42,832 nucleotides of DNA from Gammaproteobacteria bacterium (GTDB lineage Bacteria > Pseudomonadota > Gammaproteobacteria > Pseudomonadales > Balneatricaceae): the NCBI GenBank assembly GCA_028598985.1, contig JAQRMV010000012.1:1-42832 (forward strand), written 5' to 3'. The notes under the pieces are model-generated. The model saw only the letters and a program-made list of their open reading frames with translations. It did no database searches and was not told where the DNA came from. How positions within the stretch are numbered: position 1 is the stretch's first letter; every line of letters begins with the position of its first letter. The position numbers and the translations under genes were made by a program. Shown piece by piece: positions 33,097 through 42,832 of this stretch.

Positions 33097-33843
33097 TCAA
33101 TCTAGGCCAAGCAAATGGCCTTCTTCCTTAAGCCACTGTTTTGCATCTCTATGATTAGGCAGTACTTTAGACACATGCGACCAAAACTCTGGGCCGTGAT
33201 GCATGTGCAACAGATGACAGAGTTCATGCACCACTACACTGTCTACTACGGCCTGAGGTGCCATCATCAACTTCCAGTTAAATTGCACCTCCCCACGAAG
33301 GTTGCAACTCCCCCATCGAGCACGATAAGTTTTAATCTCTACCTCTGTAGGCCATGCACCCACCAAAGGTGCAAAAAACGCCACCCGCTGCCTAAAATGA
33401 TCTTTTGCTTGTTGCTTATACCAACGCACCAAAGCATTCCGTATCCAATCAGGTTTAGCCTGGGGTGCGCTCACTACCAGCTGATTCATCATCTTAAGCT
33501 CTACACCAAAAGCACCCGGCCGAACAACTAATGTTAATTCGTCACCTAAATAAGGCAATCGATCTCCCGCCTGATACAACCGCACAGGACCTATCGGCAC
33601 TTCATCCAGCGCGGTAAGCTTGGACAATATCCAATCACTTTTTGCCGTTAACAAACCCTTTAATTGTTTATTCGTTATAGACTTTGGCGCCAACACCACC
33701 ACCTGACCGCCAGACAACCGAAAGCCTACACTGCCTTGACGCCGTGTACGTTTGATGATGGCTGTGAAGCCATTTAAAGAAATTGTTTCTGCGGAGGCTA
33801 AAATCATAAAGTCTGAAATCGCGCCATTTGAGCCACTAATCAA
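33097..33843 (-). CDS. YgjP/SprT-like putative metal-dependent hydrolase
   Basis: Zinc-protease motif VVHELCHLLHMHHGPEFW and YRARWGSCNLRGEVQFNWKL. Start uncertain: the track start is TTG, with an alternative ATG at 33807. Confidence 0.85.
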   Translation of the reverse strand: MISGSNGAISDFMILASAETISLNGFTAIIKRTRRQGSVGFRLSGGQVVVLAPKSITNKQLKGLLTAKSDWILSKLTALDEVPIGPVRLYQAGDRLPYLGDELTLVVRPGAFGVELKMMNQLVVSAPQAKPDWIRNALVRWYKQQAKDHFRQRVAFFAPLVGAWPTEVEIKTYRARWGSCNLRGEVQFNWKLMMAPQAVVDSVVVHELCHLLHMHHGPEFWSHVSKVLPNHRDAKQWLKEEGHLLGLD

Positions 33844-33867
33844 AGCAATTTTATGGATCTAAAAAGG

Positions 33868-34240
<373 letters not shown>

Positions 34241-34294
34241 GCAGAATACCGATTTTGCTCGCCTGTGGCAAGCTAAATGCAGGCTAACAGCAAC

Positions 34295-35137
34295 TTACTT
34301 GCCTTGTAGCTGCAAGGCTCGGTCATAAAGGGCCTTTTTTTTATGGCCGGTGATGGATGCGGTGATAGATGCAGCTTTTTTAATAGGTAATTCTGCTAAC
34401 AAAACAGATAGAATTCTCTCTTCTTCAACGCCAATCTCTTGAGGCGGTTGCTCTTCAGCCCCCGCCAACAATACAACAAACTCACCCTTTTGCTGATTAT
34501 GGTCTGCCGCAAGCCAAGCCTGCACATCGCCTGCCACAGAGCCATATACGGTTTCAAAAGTTTTGGTGAGTTCTCGAGCCAACACAAGCTGTCGCTCGGC
34601 GCCAATCACGCTAACAATATCATCGATCATAGCAACAATACGATGGGGGGATTCGTAAAACACTTGCGTATGAGTCACTTCTTTTAACTGCTGGAGTTGC
34701 TGTTTTCTGCCACTACTCTTGGCCGGTAAAAAACCATAGAAGCTAAATCGGTCGGTGGCTAGCCCAGAGACACTAAGGCCCGCAATCAAAGCACAAGGAC
34801 CTACAACCGGCACCACTTGATAACCCGCCTCACGTACAGCACTCACCAAGTGGTAGCCAGGGTCAGAAATCAACGGCGTACCTGCATCGGATATTAGTGC
34901 AATGGACTGCCCTTGAGCTAACTTTTGCACTAAAACTTGAGCTCGTTGGCGTTCGTTATGGTCATGCACAGCAAGCATGGGGGTAGTAATAGCAAAGTGC
35001 TGCATTAAACGACCACTGTGCCGAGTGTCTTCAGCGGCAATAAGGTCCACCTTTTTAAGGGTATCTACTGCTCTGGGGCTTAAATCATCAAGATTGCCAA
35101 TAGGTGTCGAAACCACATAAAGTATTGCTGCTGTCAT
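34295..35137 (-). CDS. rsmI: 16S rRNA 2'-O-ribose C1402 methyltransferase
   Basis: LYVVSTPIGNLDDLSPRAVDTLKKVDLIAAEDTRHS; ALISDAGTPLISDPGYHLV. Confidence 0.96.
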   Translation of the reverse strand: MTAAILYVVSTPIGNLDDLSPRAVDTLKKVDLIAAEDTRHSGRLMQHFAITTPMLAVHDHNERQRAQVLVQKLAQGQSIALISDAGTPLISDPGYHLVSAVREAGYQVVPVVGPCALIAGLSVSGLATDRFSFYGFLPAKSSGRKQQLQQLKEVTHTQVFYESPHRIVAMIDDIVSVIGAERQLVLARELTKTFETVYGSVAGDVQAWLAADHNQQKGEFVVLLAGAEEQPPQEIGVEEERILSVLLAELPIKKAASITASITGHKKKALYDRALQLQGK

Positions 35138-35265
35138 GCCTTAAGCCTTTTGCACTTGCTTGGCCAAGCTTTTATGCTAGGCTTACGAAGACCAGATCAC
35201 TAGATTGACCTGAGTTGCGCACATTGTAACCTAAACTAGCCACACCATACCCACAAGAATGCTTT

Positions 35266-37290
35266 ATGATTTTAATTCGACGCCATTGTTTCCGCATCAT
35301 ATATATTGCATTGGGCTTACTCATACTGACTGCCTGCCAGCCATCGAATGTACGTTCGCAATCCCAAACGTCTAATCCAACTCAAGCCGCTATTGTAATA
35401 GCGCTGGATTTAACTAAATCGAGCCCCCTTGACAACAATCAAGACATGGCCACTTTGCTTGAGGGCACTCCGGCCCTTGAAAGCAACACGGCCAGCATAT
35501 TAGAGAGCCCCAAACCCAATAGTCAACCAACAATTATAGATATACACCGCACCGAGCCAGCGCTGCCTCAACAACTCAATCAACAACTTCAACAAATATA
35601 CCAAACTCCTAAACCCATTCGTCAGTCACAATTACTGGCAATGGCACAAAAATTACTAGCACAAGGCCACGCTCAATCAAGCGCTCGCCTGCTTGATCAA
35701 ATCAATTTAGATAATCTTGAAAAAGCTTTACTGGGCCGTTACTTTGAAACTCGTGCAGAAACTCAACTAACCCTAGGCAATAGCTTCGGCGCCATCGTGT
35801 GGCTACATCAAGCACAATTATTAACCCCAGCAACTCAGCCTACAATTATTAGCAAGCGATTAGCGTTAAAAGCGCAAGCCTATGAACTCAACGGGCGTGC
35901 ACTTCCTGCAGCAACAACACTTATCGAGCTCAGCCAAACACTGGTAACGCAGGATCCCACCCAGTACAACCAACGAATATGGCGATCCCTAACAAAAGTG
36001 AGCAAAAATGCCTTGCAACAACACGCCGCCAAGGCAGCGTCGGATACGGCACGAGCTTGGTACAATTTGGCATTATTACCTCTAAACTATCACGATTTAC
36101 ACTTGCAACTAAATGCCTTAAAACAATGGCAACAACAGTGGCCCACACACCCAGCGGCACTCAAACCACCTAAAGATTTACAAAATCTAGCGGATTTAAA
36201 CGCCCATCAACCTCGTCGTATAGCCCTCGCTATTCCACTTGAGGGGCGGCTAGGAAAAGTAGGGAAAGCCGTGATTGATGGCTTTATGGCGGCTCGATTT
36301 GAGGCACATAAAAAACAAGGCATCATCCCTTATATTAAGGTTTATGACACCACCCAATTGCATGACTTGGATGCACTGTATCAACAAGCTAGCGATGATC
36401 AAATAGAAATGATCATCGGTCCTTTGGATAAGGAAGAAGTGGTTGAACTAAGCCAAAGAGAGGCTTTACCGATCCCTACCCTAGCGCTTAATTACGTACC
36501 CTTAGAGAGCAACCACAAACTCACCACCAATTTGATGCAATTTGGCCTAGTGGTCGAAGATGAATCTGCCCAACTCGCCAAACGGAACTGGGCCCAAGGC
36601 CACAAACGCATTCTTATATTGCATCAAGACCAAGCTTGGGCAATAAGAGCCGCTCGGCACTTTAAATCTACTTGGGATGAGCTAGGCGGCCAAATTGTGA
36701 GCCAAGTGAGCTTTTCTGGCGCCGGTGATCATTCTAAGGCTATCACCCAAGCGTTACTTATCAACCAAAGCCATGACCGCTCAAAAATTCTTAAACAAAT
36801 TCTGTCTGGCAGTAGCCCAACACTAAAATTTGAACCAAGAAGGCGCCAAGACATCGATGCAATTGTACTATTTGCACTGCCTGAAGATGGCCGCCAAATC
36901 ATTCCTACTTTAGCGTTCCATTACGCTGCAAACTTGCCAGTGTACGCAAGCCATCATATTTATCAGGGGCCGACTAAAACCAATCGAGACCGTGATCTAA
37001 ATAAAGTCATTTTCACGGAGCTACCCTGGATGATAGAGCAGCCGGAAATCCAAAAAACAATTAGCCACCAGTGGCCGCAAAGGCAGCGATATAACCGACT
37101 ATTTGCCATCGGCGTAGACGCCTATAGATTATTCCCAAGGCTTGAACAGTTACAGGCTTATAGTGATAGTCGTGTTCACGGCGTCACTGGATTATTACAG
37201 ATGAATGCCCAAGGTCGCATTGTTACGGAAAGGTCTTGGGGGCAATTTAAAGGTGGAAAAATCATCGTTAATCCTCGTGTAATAAAATGA
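35266..37290 (+). CDS. lpoA: Penicillin-binding protein activator LpoA-like lipoprotein
   Basis: Lipobox LLILTACQPS, TPR-like N-terminus and periplasmic-binding-like C-terminus (RRIALAIPLEGRLGKVGKAVIDGFMAA); conserved neighbourhood rsmI-lpoA-yraN. Confidence 0.9.
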   Translation: MILIRRHCFRIIYIALGLLILTACQPSNVRSQSQTSNPTQAAIVIALDLTKSSPLDNNQDMATLLEGTPALESNTASILESPKPNSQPTIIDIHRTEPALPQQLNQQLQQIYQTPKPIRQSQLLAMAQKLLAQGHAQSSARLLDQINLDNLEKALLGRYFETRAETQLTLGNSFGAIVWLHQAQLLTPATQPTIISKRLALKAQAYELNGRALPAATTLIELSQTLVTQDPTQYNQRIWRSLTKVSKNALQQHAAKAASDTARAWYNLALLPLNYHDLHLQLNALKQWQQQWPTHPAALKPPKDLQNLADLNAHQPRRIALAIPLEGRLGKVGKAVIDGFMAARFEAHKKQGIIPYIKVYDTTQLHDLDALYQQASDDQIEMIIGPLDKEEVVELSQREALPIPTLALNYVPLESNHKLTTNLMQFGLVVEDESAQLAKRNWAQGHKRILILHQDQAWAIRAARHFKSTWDELGGQIVSQVSFSGAGDHSKAITQALLINQSHDRSKILKQILSGSSPTLKFEPRRRQDIDAIVLFALPEDGRQIIPTLAFHYAANLPVYASHHIYQGPTKTNRDRDLNKVIFTELPWMIEQPEIQKTISHQWPQRQRYNRLFAIGVDAYRLFPRLEQLQAYSDSRVHGVTGLLQMNAQGRIVTERSWGQFKGGKIIVNPRVIK

Positions 37291-37655
37291 ACACCACACA
37301 AATAGGGGCATGGGCCGAAGACATCGCATGGCAACACATGCAACAGCATGGCTGGCAGCTGGTCGAACGCAATTTTTTTTGCAAAGGTGGAGAGCTTGAT
37401 ATCATCGCCCGCAAAGATAACGTACTTGCATTCGTTGAAGTAAAGTACCGTAAACATCACACAATGGGCGGTGCAGTGGCCAGCCTTAGCAAAGCTAAGC
37501 AGCGCCACTTAATCCACAGTGCGAAAGTATTTTTGCAACGTTATCCGCTGTTTAACAATATGGACTGCCGTTTTGATCTGGTGGCTATTAGTGGTTCTAA
37601 TAGCCCCCATAGCCAAGTTCAGATACAATGGTTAGACAACGCATTTATCACGTAG
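37287..37655 (+). CDS. yraN: YraN/UPF0102 endonuclease-like protein
   Basis: GAWAEDIAWQHMQQHGWQLVERNFFCKGGELDIIARKDNVLAFVEVKYRK. Confidence 0.94.
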   Translation: MNTTQIGAWAEDIAWQHMQQHGWQLVERNFFCKGGELDIIARKDNVLAFVEVKYRKHHTMGGAVASLSKAKQRHLIHSAKVFLQRYPLFNNMDCRFDLVAISGSNSPHSQVQIQWLDNAFIT

Positions 37656-37676
37656 GACTAACGCTAGGTCTCATTA

Positions 37677-38270
37677 ATGGAACTGCAAGAACGGGTTATC
37701 AATCAATTCCATGAGCATATGGGATGCGCAGCATACAGTGCAGAACATTTACCTCAAGACATTGGCATTGCCGCACAAATGCTGCATCAGTGTTTTATTG
37801 AGGAAGGCAAAATACTAATTTGCGGCAATGGCGCCAATGCCGCAAATGGCCATCATCTAAGCGCTGCTTTACTGAGCCGCTTTGAACAAGAGCGCCCAAG
37901 CCTTCCTGCTATTAATTTAACAGCCGACAGCACAACCATGAGCTCGATTACTCGCGAATCTAGCTTCCAAGATGTGTTTGCGAAGCAAATTACAGCTTTA
38001 GGTCAGCAAGGTGATATTCTTTTAGTACTTTCTGAACAAGGCAATTGTGGCAACCTAATTCAAGCCATACAAGCTGCCCATAACCGTAGTTTGCAGGTCA
38101 TTTCTATTACCGGACAAAGCGGTGGCGACATGGCGACAATACTCGATCCAGACGACGTAGCCATCCGCATTCCAAGCGATAACAATGTTAATATATTACA
38201 ACTTCAATTGATTACCATTCACTGCCTTTGTGATCTAATCGATTTTCAACTCTTTGGGAGCAATGAATAA
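37677..38270 (+). CDS. DiaA/GmhA-like SIS-domain protein
   Basis: ILICGNGANAANGHHLSAALLSRFEQERPSLPAINLTADS and CLCDLIDFQLF match the DiaA pattern; genomic position yraN-diaA-dolP. Confidence 0.88.
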   Translation: MELQERVINQFHEHMGCAAYSAEHLPQDIGIAAQMLHQCFIEEGKILICGNGANAANGHHLSAALLSRFEQERPSLPAINLTADSTTMSSITRESSFQDVFAKQITALGQQGDILLVLSEQGNCGNLIQAIQAAHNRSLQVISITGQSGGDMATILDPDDVAIRIPSDNNVNILQLQLITIHCLCDLIDFQLFGSNE

Positions 38271-38840
38271 ATGCTAAAACGCGGTATTCAACTAATCACC
38301 CTAGCTAGCTGTTTCGTTATAGTGAGCGCTTGCACACCTGTACTAAGCAGTAAACCTGTCACAGACACCAAAGGCTCCCGCTCTTTGGGCACCTTATACA
38401 ATGACCAATTGATTGAAACCACCACCATAGATTCAATTTTACGGGGTTCACCACTGCTTGAATCTGCCCATATTAGCGCTGTGAGCGTAAACGGTATTGT
38501 ACTATTGGTTGGCCAAGTACCCAGTGAGAGCACAAAACTCCTTGCTGGCGCTAAAGCTCGAGAGGTGACCAATGCCCGTAAAGTACACAATGAGCTGTTG
38601 GTTAGCGGCCCTTCTTCTTATGTCGTGCGCACCAACGACACTTTAATCACCACCAAAGTAAAAGCGCACATGGTGGGCGAACCCGCTTTTCCAGCTACCC
38701 GCGTCAAGGTGGTCACTGAGAACGGGGTAGTCTATCTAATGGGCTTGGTCACGCACGCAGAAGCCGAGTGGGCCGTTAAAGTATCTTCAGCTGCCAGTGG
38801 CATACAACGTATTGTAAAAGTGTTTGAGTACATCGACTAA
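38271..38840 (+). CDS. dolP: BON-domain outer-membrane lipoprotein (DolP/YraP)
   Basis: Lipobox VIVSACTPV; two BON repeats (NGIVLLVGQVPSE..., NGVVYLMGLVTHAEAE). Confidence 0.92.
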   Translation: MLKRGIQLITLASCFVIVSACTPVLSSKPVTDTKGSRSLGTLYNDQLIETTTIDSILRGSPLLESAHISAVSVNGIVLLVGQVPSESTKLLAGAKAREVTNARKVHNELLVSGPSSYVVRTNDTLITTKVKAHMVGEPAFPATRVKVVTENGVVYLMGLVTHAEAEWAVKVSSAASGIQRIVKVFEYID

Positions 38841-38856
38841 TAAAGGCACTTTGCAC

Positions 38857-38898
38857 CAGACCATAAAAAAGGGCCAACTGGCCCTTTTTTATGGTCTG
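38857..38898. terminator. Bidirectional intrinsic terminator between convergent dolP and sspB
   Basis: CAGACCATAAAAAAGGGCCA-AC-TGGCCCTTTTTTATGGTCTG: 20-bp perfect arms with A/T-tracts on both sides. Confidence 0.88.
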
Positions 38899-38903
38899 CA
38901 TCA

Positions 38904-39332
38904 TTACTTTACCACTTTGAGTATAGGTCGCTTAGATCGATCAGTGATAGAGGACACAGTACCCGGCTCTTTAGGTTTATCGGGCGGAGGTGGTTCTAAA
39001 TCATCTGGGTTGGGGATACCTGGCTCAAAACCAAACCCCATGCCTTCACCACTTTCCTTAGCGTAAACGGCCATTACCGCCAATATGGGCACGTAAACGT
39101 GCATACGCACGCCACCAAATCTAGCATTAAACTCTATTGCTTCATTGCTAAGGCTTAGGCCCTCTACAGCACTGGGCGAAATATTGAGCACAATTTGCCC
39201 ATCAGAAATAAATCGCTCTGGAACCATCACGTCATTGATGGTTGCATCAACCACTATATGAGGCGTGGAATCATTATCTAAAATCCACTCATGTAAAGCA
39301 CGTAATAAATAAGATCGGCTTGGAGTCATCAT
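38904..39332 (-). CDS. sspB: ClpXP adaptor / stringent starvation protein B
   Basis: YLLRALHEWILDNDSTPHIVVDA, ISPSAVEGLSLSNEAIEFNARFGG; C-terminal RPILKVVK (ClpX-binding tail). Confidence 0.95.
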   Translation of the reverse strand: MMTPSRSYLLRALHEWILDNDSTPHIVVDATINDVMVPERFISDGQIVLNISPSAVEGLSLSNEAIEFNARFGGVRMHVYVPILAVMAVYAKESGEGMGFGFEPGIPNPDDLEPPPPDKPKEPGTVSSITDRSKRPILKVVK

Positions 39333-39346
39333 CTAGACAGCCTCAA

Positions 39347-39976
39347 TTAGATACGCATTTCGTGCTCAAGCTCTGACAAGCTTTCTTGAAACCCTTCGCG
39401 AGCAAAGATACGCTCCATATACTCAAGCATCGGTGCAGCTTGTTCTTCTGGAAGCTCAATGCCTAGCTGTGGCAAACGCCACAAAATAGGCGCAATGCAG
39501 CAATCAACCAAAGTAAATTCTTCACTCATAAAGTATAATTTTTCAGTGAAGATAGGGGCTGTAGAAATCAAACTTTCACGTAATTCTTTTTGCGCTTCCA
39601 CGATTTCGACTTCGTCATCAGAAGTCATAATCACATCGGCTAAACGACACCAATCACGTTCAATACGATACATGTACAGACGGCTTTCTGCGCGAGCAAC
39701 GGGATAAACAGGCAATAGTGGAGGATGCGGAAAACGCTCATCCAAATATTCCATCATCACATTGGCTTCATAAAGCACAAGCTCACGATCTACTAGTGTA
39801 GGCAAGCTATTGTATGGATTAAGGTCAGCCAGGTCCTCTGGCTTATGCTCTGAATCAACATCAATAATGTCAACAGTCACACCTTTTTCTGCAAGCACAA
39901 TACGAACACGATGGCTGTAATGATTTGACCCATCAGAAAAAAACGTCATGGAAGAGCGTTTAGCTACTACACCCAT
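39347..39976 (-). CDS. sspA: Stringent starvation protein A (GST-like)
   Basis: [32 protein letters not shown]; adjacent to sspB. ATG 39976 preferred over the track start 39991. Confidence 0.94.
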   Translation of the reverse strand: MGVVAKRSSMTFFSDGSNHYSHRVRIVLAEKGVTVDIIDVDSEHKPEDLADLNPYNSLPTLVDRELVLYEANVMMEYLDERFPHPPLLPVYPVARAESRLYMYRIERDWCRLADVIMTSDDEVEIVEAQKELRESLISTAPIFTEKLYFMSEEFTLVDCCIAPILWRLPQLGIELPEEQAAPMLEYMERIFAREGFQESLSELEHEMRI

Positions 39977-40026
39977 GTAGGTATACCTCAATAATAAACG
40001 ATAGCGCTAGGCGCCGAAAACGAATA

Positions 40027-40069
40027 CGCGACCGGCTGTATTCATCATTAATGAACAACAACGGTCGCG
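40027..40069. other. Nested inverted repeat in petC-sspA intergenic region
   Basis: Outer arms CGCGACCG (40027-40034)/CGGTCGCG (40062-40069); inner TTCAT/ATGAA (40041-40045/40051-40055). Confidence 0.6.
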
Positions 40070-40111
40070 CTAAATAGATTAGATTGAGGCATTATACCTC
40101 AAAATTAGCTG

Positions 40112-40897
40112 TTAATGGACGTCGCGCCAGAATTCCTTTTTCAAGAAATAAAACACCACTGTCATTAACATGGTGAACAAAATAGCCCACATACCAATAC
40201 GCTGACTATCTGTCTTGTATGGCTTAGCCATGTAAGACATAAAGTTAGTTAAATCATAAGACACTGCATCAAATTGAGCCTGCGATAAACTACCAGTGCC
40301 TGCTTCTACACTCAGCACATCACAACTCTGCGCAGTTAACGCCTTACCGGTTAAGCTATCAATCATGACTACACCGTGGGTGTCCTTCTTGGGCACCTGA
40401 GCACAGATTTTTGACTGCACGCCTTGCAACTCAGCTAACACGTTAGGCATACCGACACTTGGAAAAACCACGTTATTAACGCCATACGGACGACTGTCAT
40501 CTGCATAAAAGCTACGTAGATATGTGTATACCCAATCAGCACCACGCAAATTCACTTCATTGGTTAGGTCTGGTGGCGTTGCACCAAACCATTTAGCGGC
40601 AAGCTTAGGATCCATAGCATTAGTCATTTGCGATCCGACCTTTTGATTACTCAAAATCAAATGTTCCGTCACTAAATCCTCTGGCATATGCAAGTCTTCA
40701 GCTGCACGAATGTAACGCTGGTACTGGGCAGTGTGGCAACCCAAACAATAGTTAACAAAAGTTTTCATGCCACGTTGCAAAGACGCGTGATCTGTTGCAT
40801 CGGTTTGGATAGAGTCTAAGTGAACATTAGAACCACCACCTGCTTGAGCAAACATTGGCATTACTAGCATTAAACTTAACAAGAATAATTTTTTCAT
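40112..40897 (-). CDS. petC: Ubiquinol-cytochrome c reductase cytochrome c1 subunit
   Basis: Signal peptide MKKLFLLSLMLVMPMFAQAGG, haem motif CLGCH, C-terminal TM anchor. ATG 40897 chosen; the track start lies inside petB. Confidence 0.95.
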   Translation of the reverse strand: MKKLFLLSLMLVMPMFAQAGGGSNVHLDSIQTDATDHASLQRGMKTFVNYCLGCHTAQYQRYIRAAEDLHMPEDLVTEHLILSNQKVGSQMTNAMDPKLAAKWFGATPPDLTNEVNLRGADWVYTYLRSFYADDSRPYGVNNVVFPSVGMPNVLAELQGVQSKICAQVPKKDTHGVVMIDSLTGKALTAQSCDVLSVEAGTGSLSQAQFDAVSYDLTNFMSYMAKPYKTDSQRIGMWAILFTMLMTVVFYFLKKEFWRDVH

Positions 40898-40899
40898 GA

Positions 40900-42162
40900 T
40901 TACACCACCCTTGCTGGAACAGGCTTGGTCGCTTCCATACGCGTGTAAAACGGCATAAGGATAAAGTAACCAAAATACAAAGCAGTACATATCTGAGCCA
41001 CTAAAGTGCGCCCCTCTGTAGCGGCCACGGTACCTAAATAACCCAATATAACAAAGCTCACTACAAAAATAGCCAACCAAACTTTGCTTAACCAACCTTT
41101 ATAACGCATCGACTTAACTGGGCTGCGATCTAACCAAGGCATCACAAAGAGGATAGCAATCGCGCCACCCATGGTGATGACACCTAGAAACTTAGCATCC
41201 AAACCAAATAGCGGGAAGGTGATCGCACGTAACATAGAGTAGTAAGGCGTGAAATACCATACCGGAGCAATATGTTCTGGCGTTTTCAACGAGTTGGCAG
41301 GCTCATAGTTGGGCTTCTCAATAAAGTACCCTCCCCCTTCTGGAAAGAAGAAAATAACCAAACAGAACACCGTTAAGAAGACACCCACTGCCACCAAGTC
41401 TTTAATGACGTGATAGGGCCAGAAAGCCACACCATCAACTGGCACACCATTTTCGTCCTTATTTTGATCAATTTCGATGCCATCTGGGTTACTAGAACCC
41501 ACATCGTGTAATGCCAAAATATGCAAGACAACCAAAGCCAAAATAACAATCGGCAAGGCAATAACATGTAATGAGAAGAAACGGTTAAGGGTAATGCCCG
41601 AAATCAGGAAGTCACCACGGATCCACTGCACAAGGTCTTCGCCTACAATAGGAATCGCACCCGCTAAGGATAAGATAACCTGGGCACCCCAATAAGACAT
41701 TTGACCCCATGGCAGCAAATAACCAAAGAAACCTTCAGCCATAAGTGCAAGGTATATGGCCATACCAAATAGCCAAATTAGCTCGCGCGGTTTTTGATAA
41801 GAGCCATACATTAAACCCCTAAACATATGCAAATAAACCACAACAAAGAAGGCCGAAGCGCCGGACGAGTGCATGTAGCGGATAATCCATCCCATCTCTA
41901 CATCACGCATAATATATTCTACCGAGGCAAAAGCACCCTCTGCGGTAGGTTCGTAGGACATTGTTAACCAAACACCCGTAAGGATTTGGTTAACTAAAAC
42001 CAATAATGAAAGCACACCAAATACGTACCAAACGTTAAAGTTTTTAGCAGCATAGTATTTGGACATGTGGTCTTGCCACATTTGAGTCAGCGGGAAACGG
42101 TCATCAATCCAACGAATGATGCCACTATCTGCCTTTGCGCGATTAGGATTACCGACAGCCAT
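40900..42162 (-). CDS. petB: Ubiquinol-cytochrome c reductase cytochrome b subunit
   Basis: SSGASAFFVVVYLHMFRGLMYGSY, GYLLPWGQMSYWGAQV, multiple TM helices with paired His. Confidence 0.97.
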   Translation of the reverse strand: MAVGNPNRAKADSGIIRWIDDRFPLTQMWQDHMSKYYAAKNFNVWYVFGVLSLLVLVNQILTGVWLTMSYEPTAEGAFASVEYIMRDVEMGWIIRYMHSSGASAFFVVVYLHMFRGLMYGSYQKPRELIWLFGMAIYLALMAEGFFGYLLPWGQMSYWGAQVILSLAGAIPIVGEDLVQWIRGDFLISGITLNRFFSLHVIALPIVILALVVLHILALHDVGSSNPDGIEIDQNKDENGVPVDGVAFWPYHVIKDLVAVGVFLTVFCLVIFFFPEGGGYFIEKPNYEPANSLKTPEHIAPVWYFTPYYSMLRAITFPLFGLDAKFLGVITMGGAIAILFVMPWLDRSPVKSMRYKGWLSKVWLAIFVVSFVILGYLGTVAATEGRTLVAQICTALYFGYFILMPFYTRMEATKPVPARVV

Positions 42163-42758
42163 TACGCATTACCTCCATCTTCGCCAATTTGAATAATTGA
42201 ATCACTCTCGTAAAAATGTGGCGGAATTTCTAAGTTTGTAGGGGCTGGTTTACTCTTATAAACACGGCCAGATAGATCAAAGGTAGAGCCATGGCAAGGA
42301 CAGTAAAAACCACCCTTCCAATCGGCGCCCAAATCGGCTGGAGCCACTTCTGGGCGATAGGTTGGAGAGCAACCTAAATGCGTGCAAATACCAACCATCA
42401 CCATCACTTCGTCACGTAATGCACGTGAAGGAGTGCCAGGCACATATTCAGGTTGCTTAGATTTAGCAGAAGTTGGATCGGCAAGGCTATCGTTTAAGGC
42501 CGCCAAATTCCCCAAAGCCTCTGCGCTACGGCGTACAATCCATACCGGCTTGCCGCGCCATTCAACAATCATTTGTTGGCCTGGCTCTAACTTGCTAATA
42601 TCCGCCTTGACCGGTGCGCCGGCCGCTCGGGCTCTTGCACTTGGGTTCCAGGAGGCTACAAAAGGGACTGCTGCACCTACGCCACCAGCGGCACCCACAA
42701 CTACAGATGCGCCGACTAGCACGCGACGTCGAGTCTTATTCACGCCATCATTACTCAT
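42162..42758 (-). CDS. petA: Rieske iron-sulfur subunit of cytochrome bc1
   Basis: Twin-arginine start TRRRVLVGASVVVG; [2Fe-2S] motifs CTHLGC and CPCHGS. Confidence 0.97.
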   Translation of the reverse strand: MSNDGVNKTRRRVLVGASVVVGAAGGVGAAVPFVASWNPSARARAAGAPVKADISKLEPGQQMIVEWRGKPVWIVRRSAEALGNLAALNDSLADPTSAKSKQPEYVPGTPSRALRDEVMVMVGICTHLGCSPTYRPEVAPADLGADWKGGFYCPCHGSTFDLSGRVYKSKPAPTNLEIPPHFYESDSIIQIGEDGGNA

Positions 42759-42832
42759 TCAATTGGTCTCCAGCTAGGCTGTAAAATTACTGCCTGCAAT
42801 ATTAAAGGAAAGCCTTTAAATAGACAAGGTTA

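Noticed and set aside
33115-33531. 138-aa plus-strand ORF opposite the YgjP/SprT-like gene
   Set aside because: The opposite strand carries the clear HELCH metalloprotease motif.
38824-39066. 80-aa plus-strand ORF
   Set aside because: Spans the bidirectional terminator and the antisense of sspB's proline-rich region.

Overview
This 42.8-kb window is a gene-dense gammaproteobacterial chromosome segment made up mostly of conserved housekeeping blocks. Left to right: a truncated YqaA-like membrane protein; sbcB; gcvT; an XRE-cupin regulator; divergent gcvH-gcvP; an MFS transporter with an unusual C-terminal ~15-residue repeat domain; mutT-argJ-secA; a complete dcw cell-division/cell-wall cluster (lpxC, ftsZ, ftsA, ftsQ, ddlB, murC, murG, ftsW, murD, mraY, murF, murE, ftsI, ftsL, rsmH, mraZ), all on the minus strand; a GntR regulator; a YgjP/SprT-type metalloprotease-like protein; RNase P RNA (rnpB); rsmI; lpoA-yraN-diaA-like-dolP; sspB-sspA; and petC-petB-petA (cytochrome bc1). 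I saw no tRNA, rRNA, CRISPR array, transposon or prophage. The least ordinary item is the MFS protein whose cytoplasmic tail carries about 11-12 copies of an acidic/Ala-rich helix-like repeat. Next are a 16-bp perfect palindrome near the XRE-cupin gene inside the gcv locus, a 42-nt near-perfect palindrome between dolP and sspB, a nested inverted repeat between petC and sspA, and an unusually long ftsQ-ftsA gap with a small ORF. I found no convincing new multi-gene system. Family names come from recognising motifs and gene order, with no database search.
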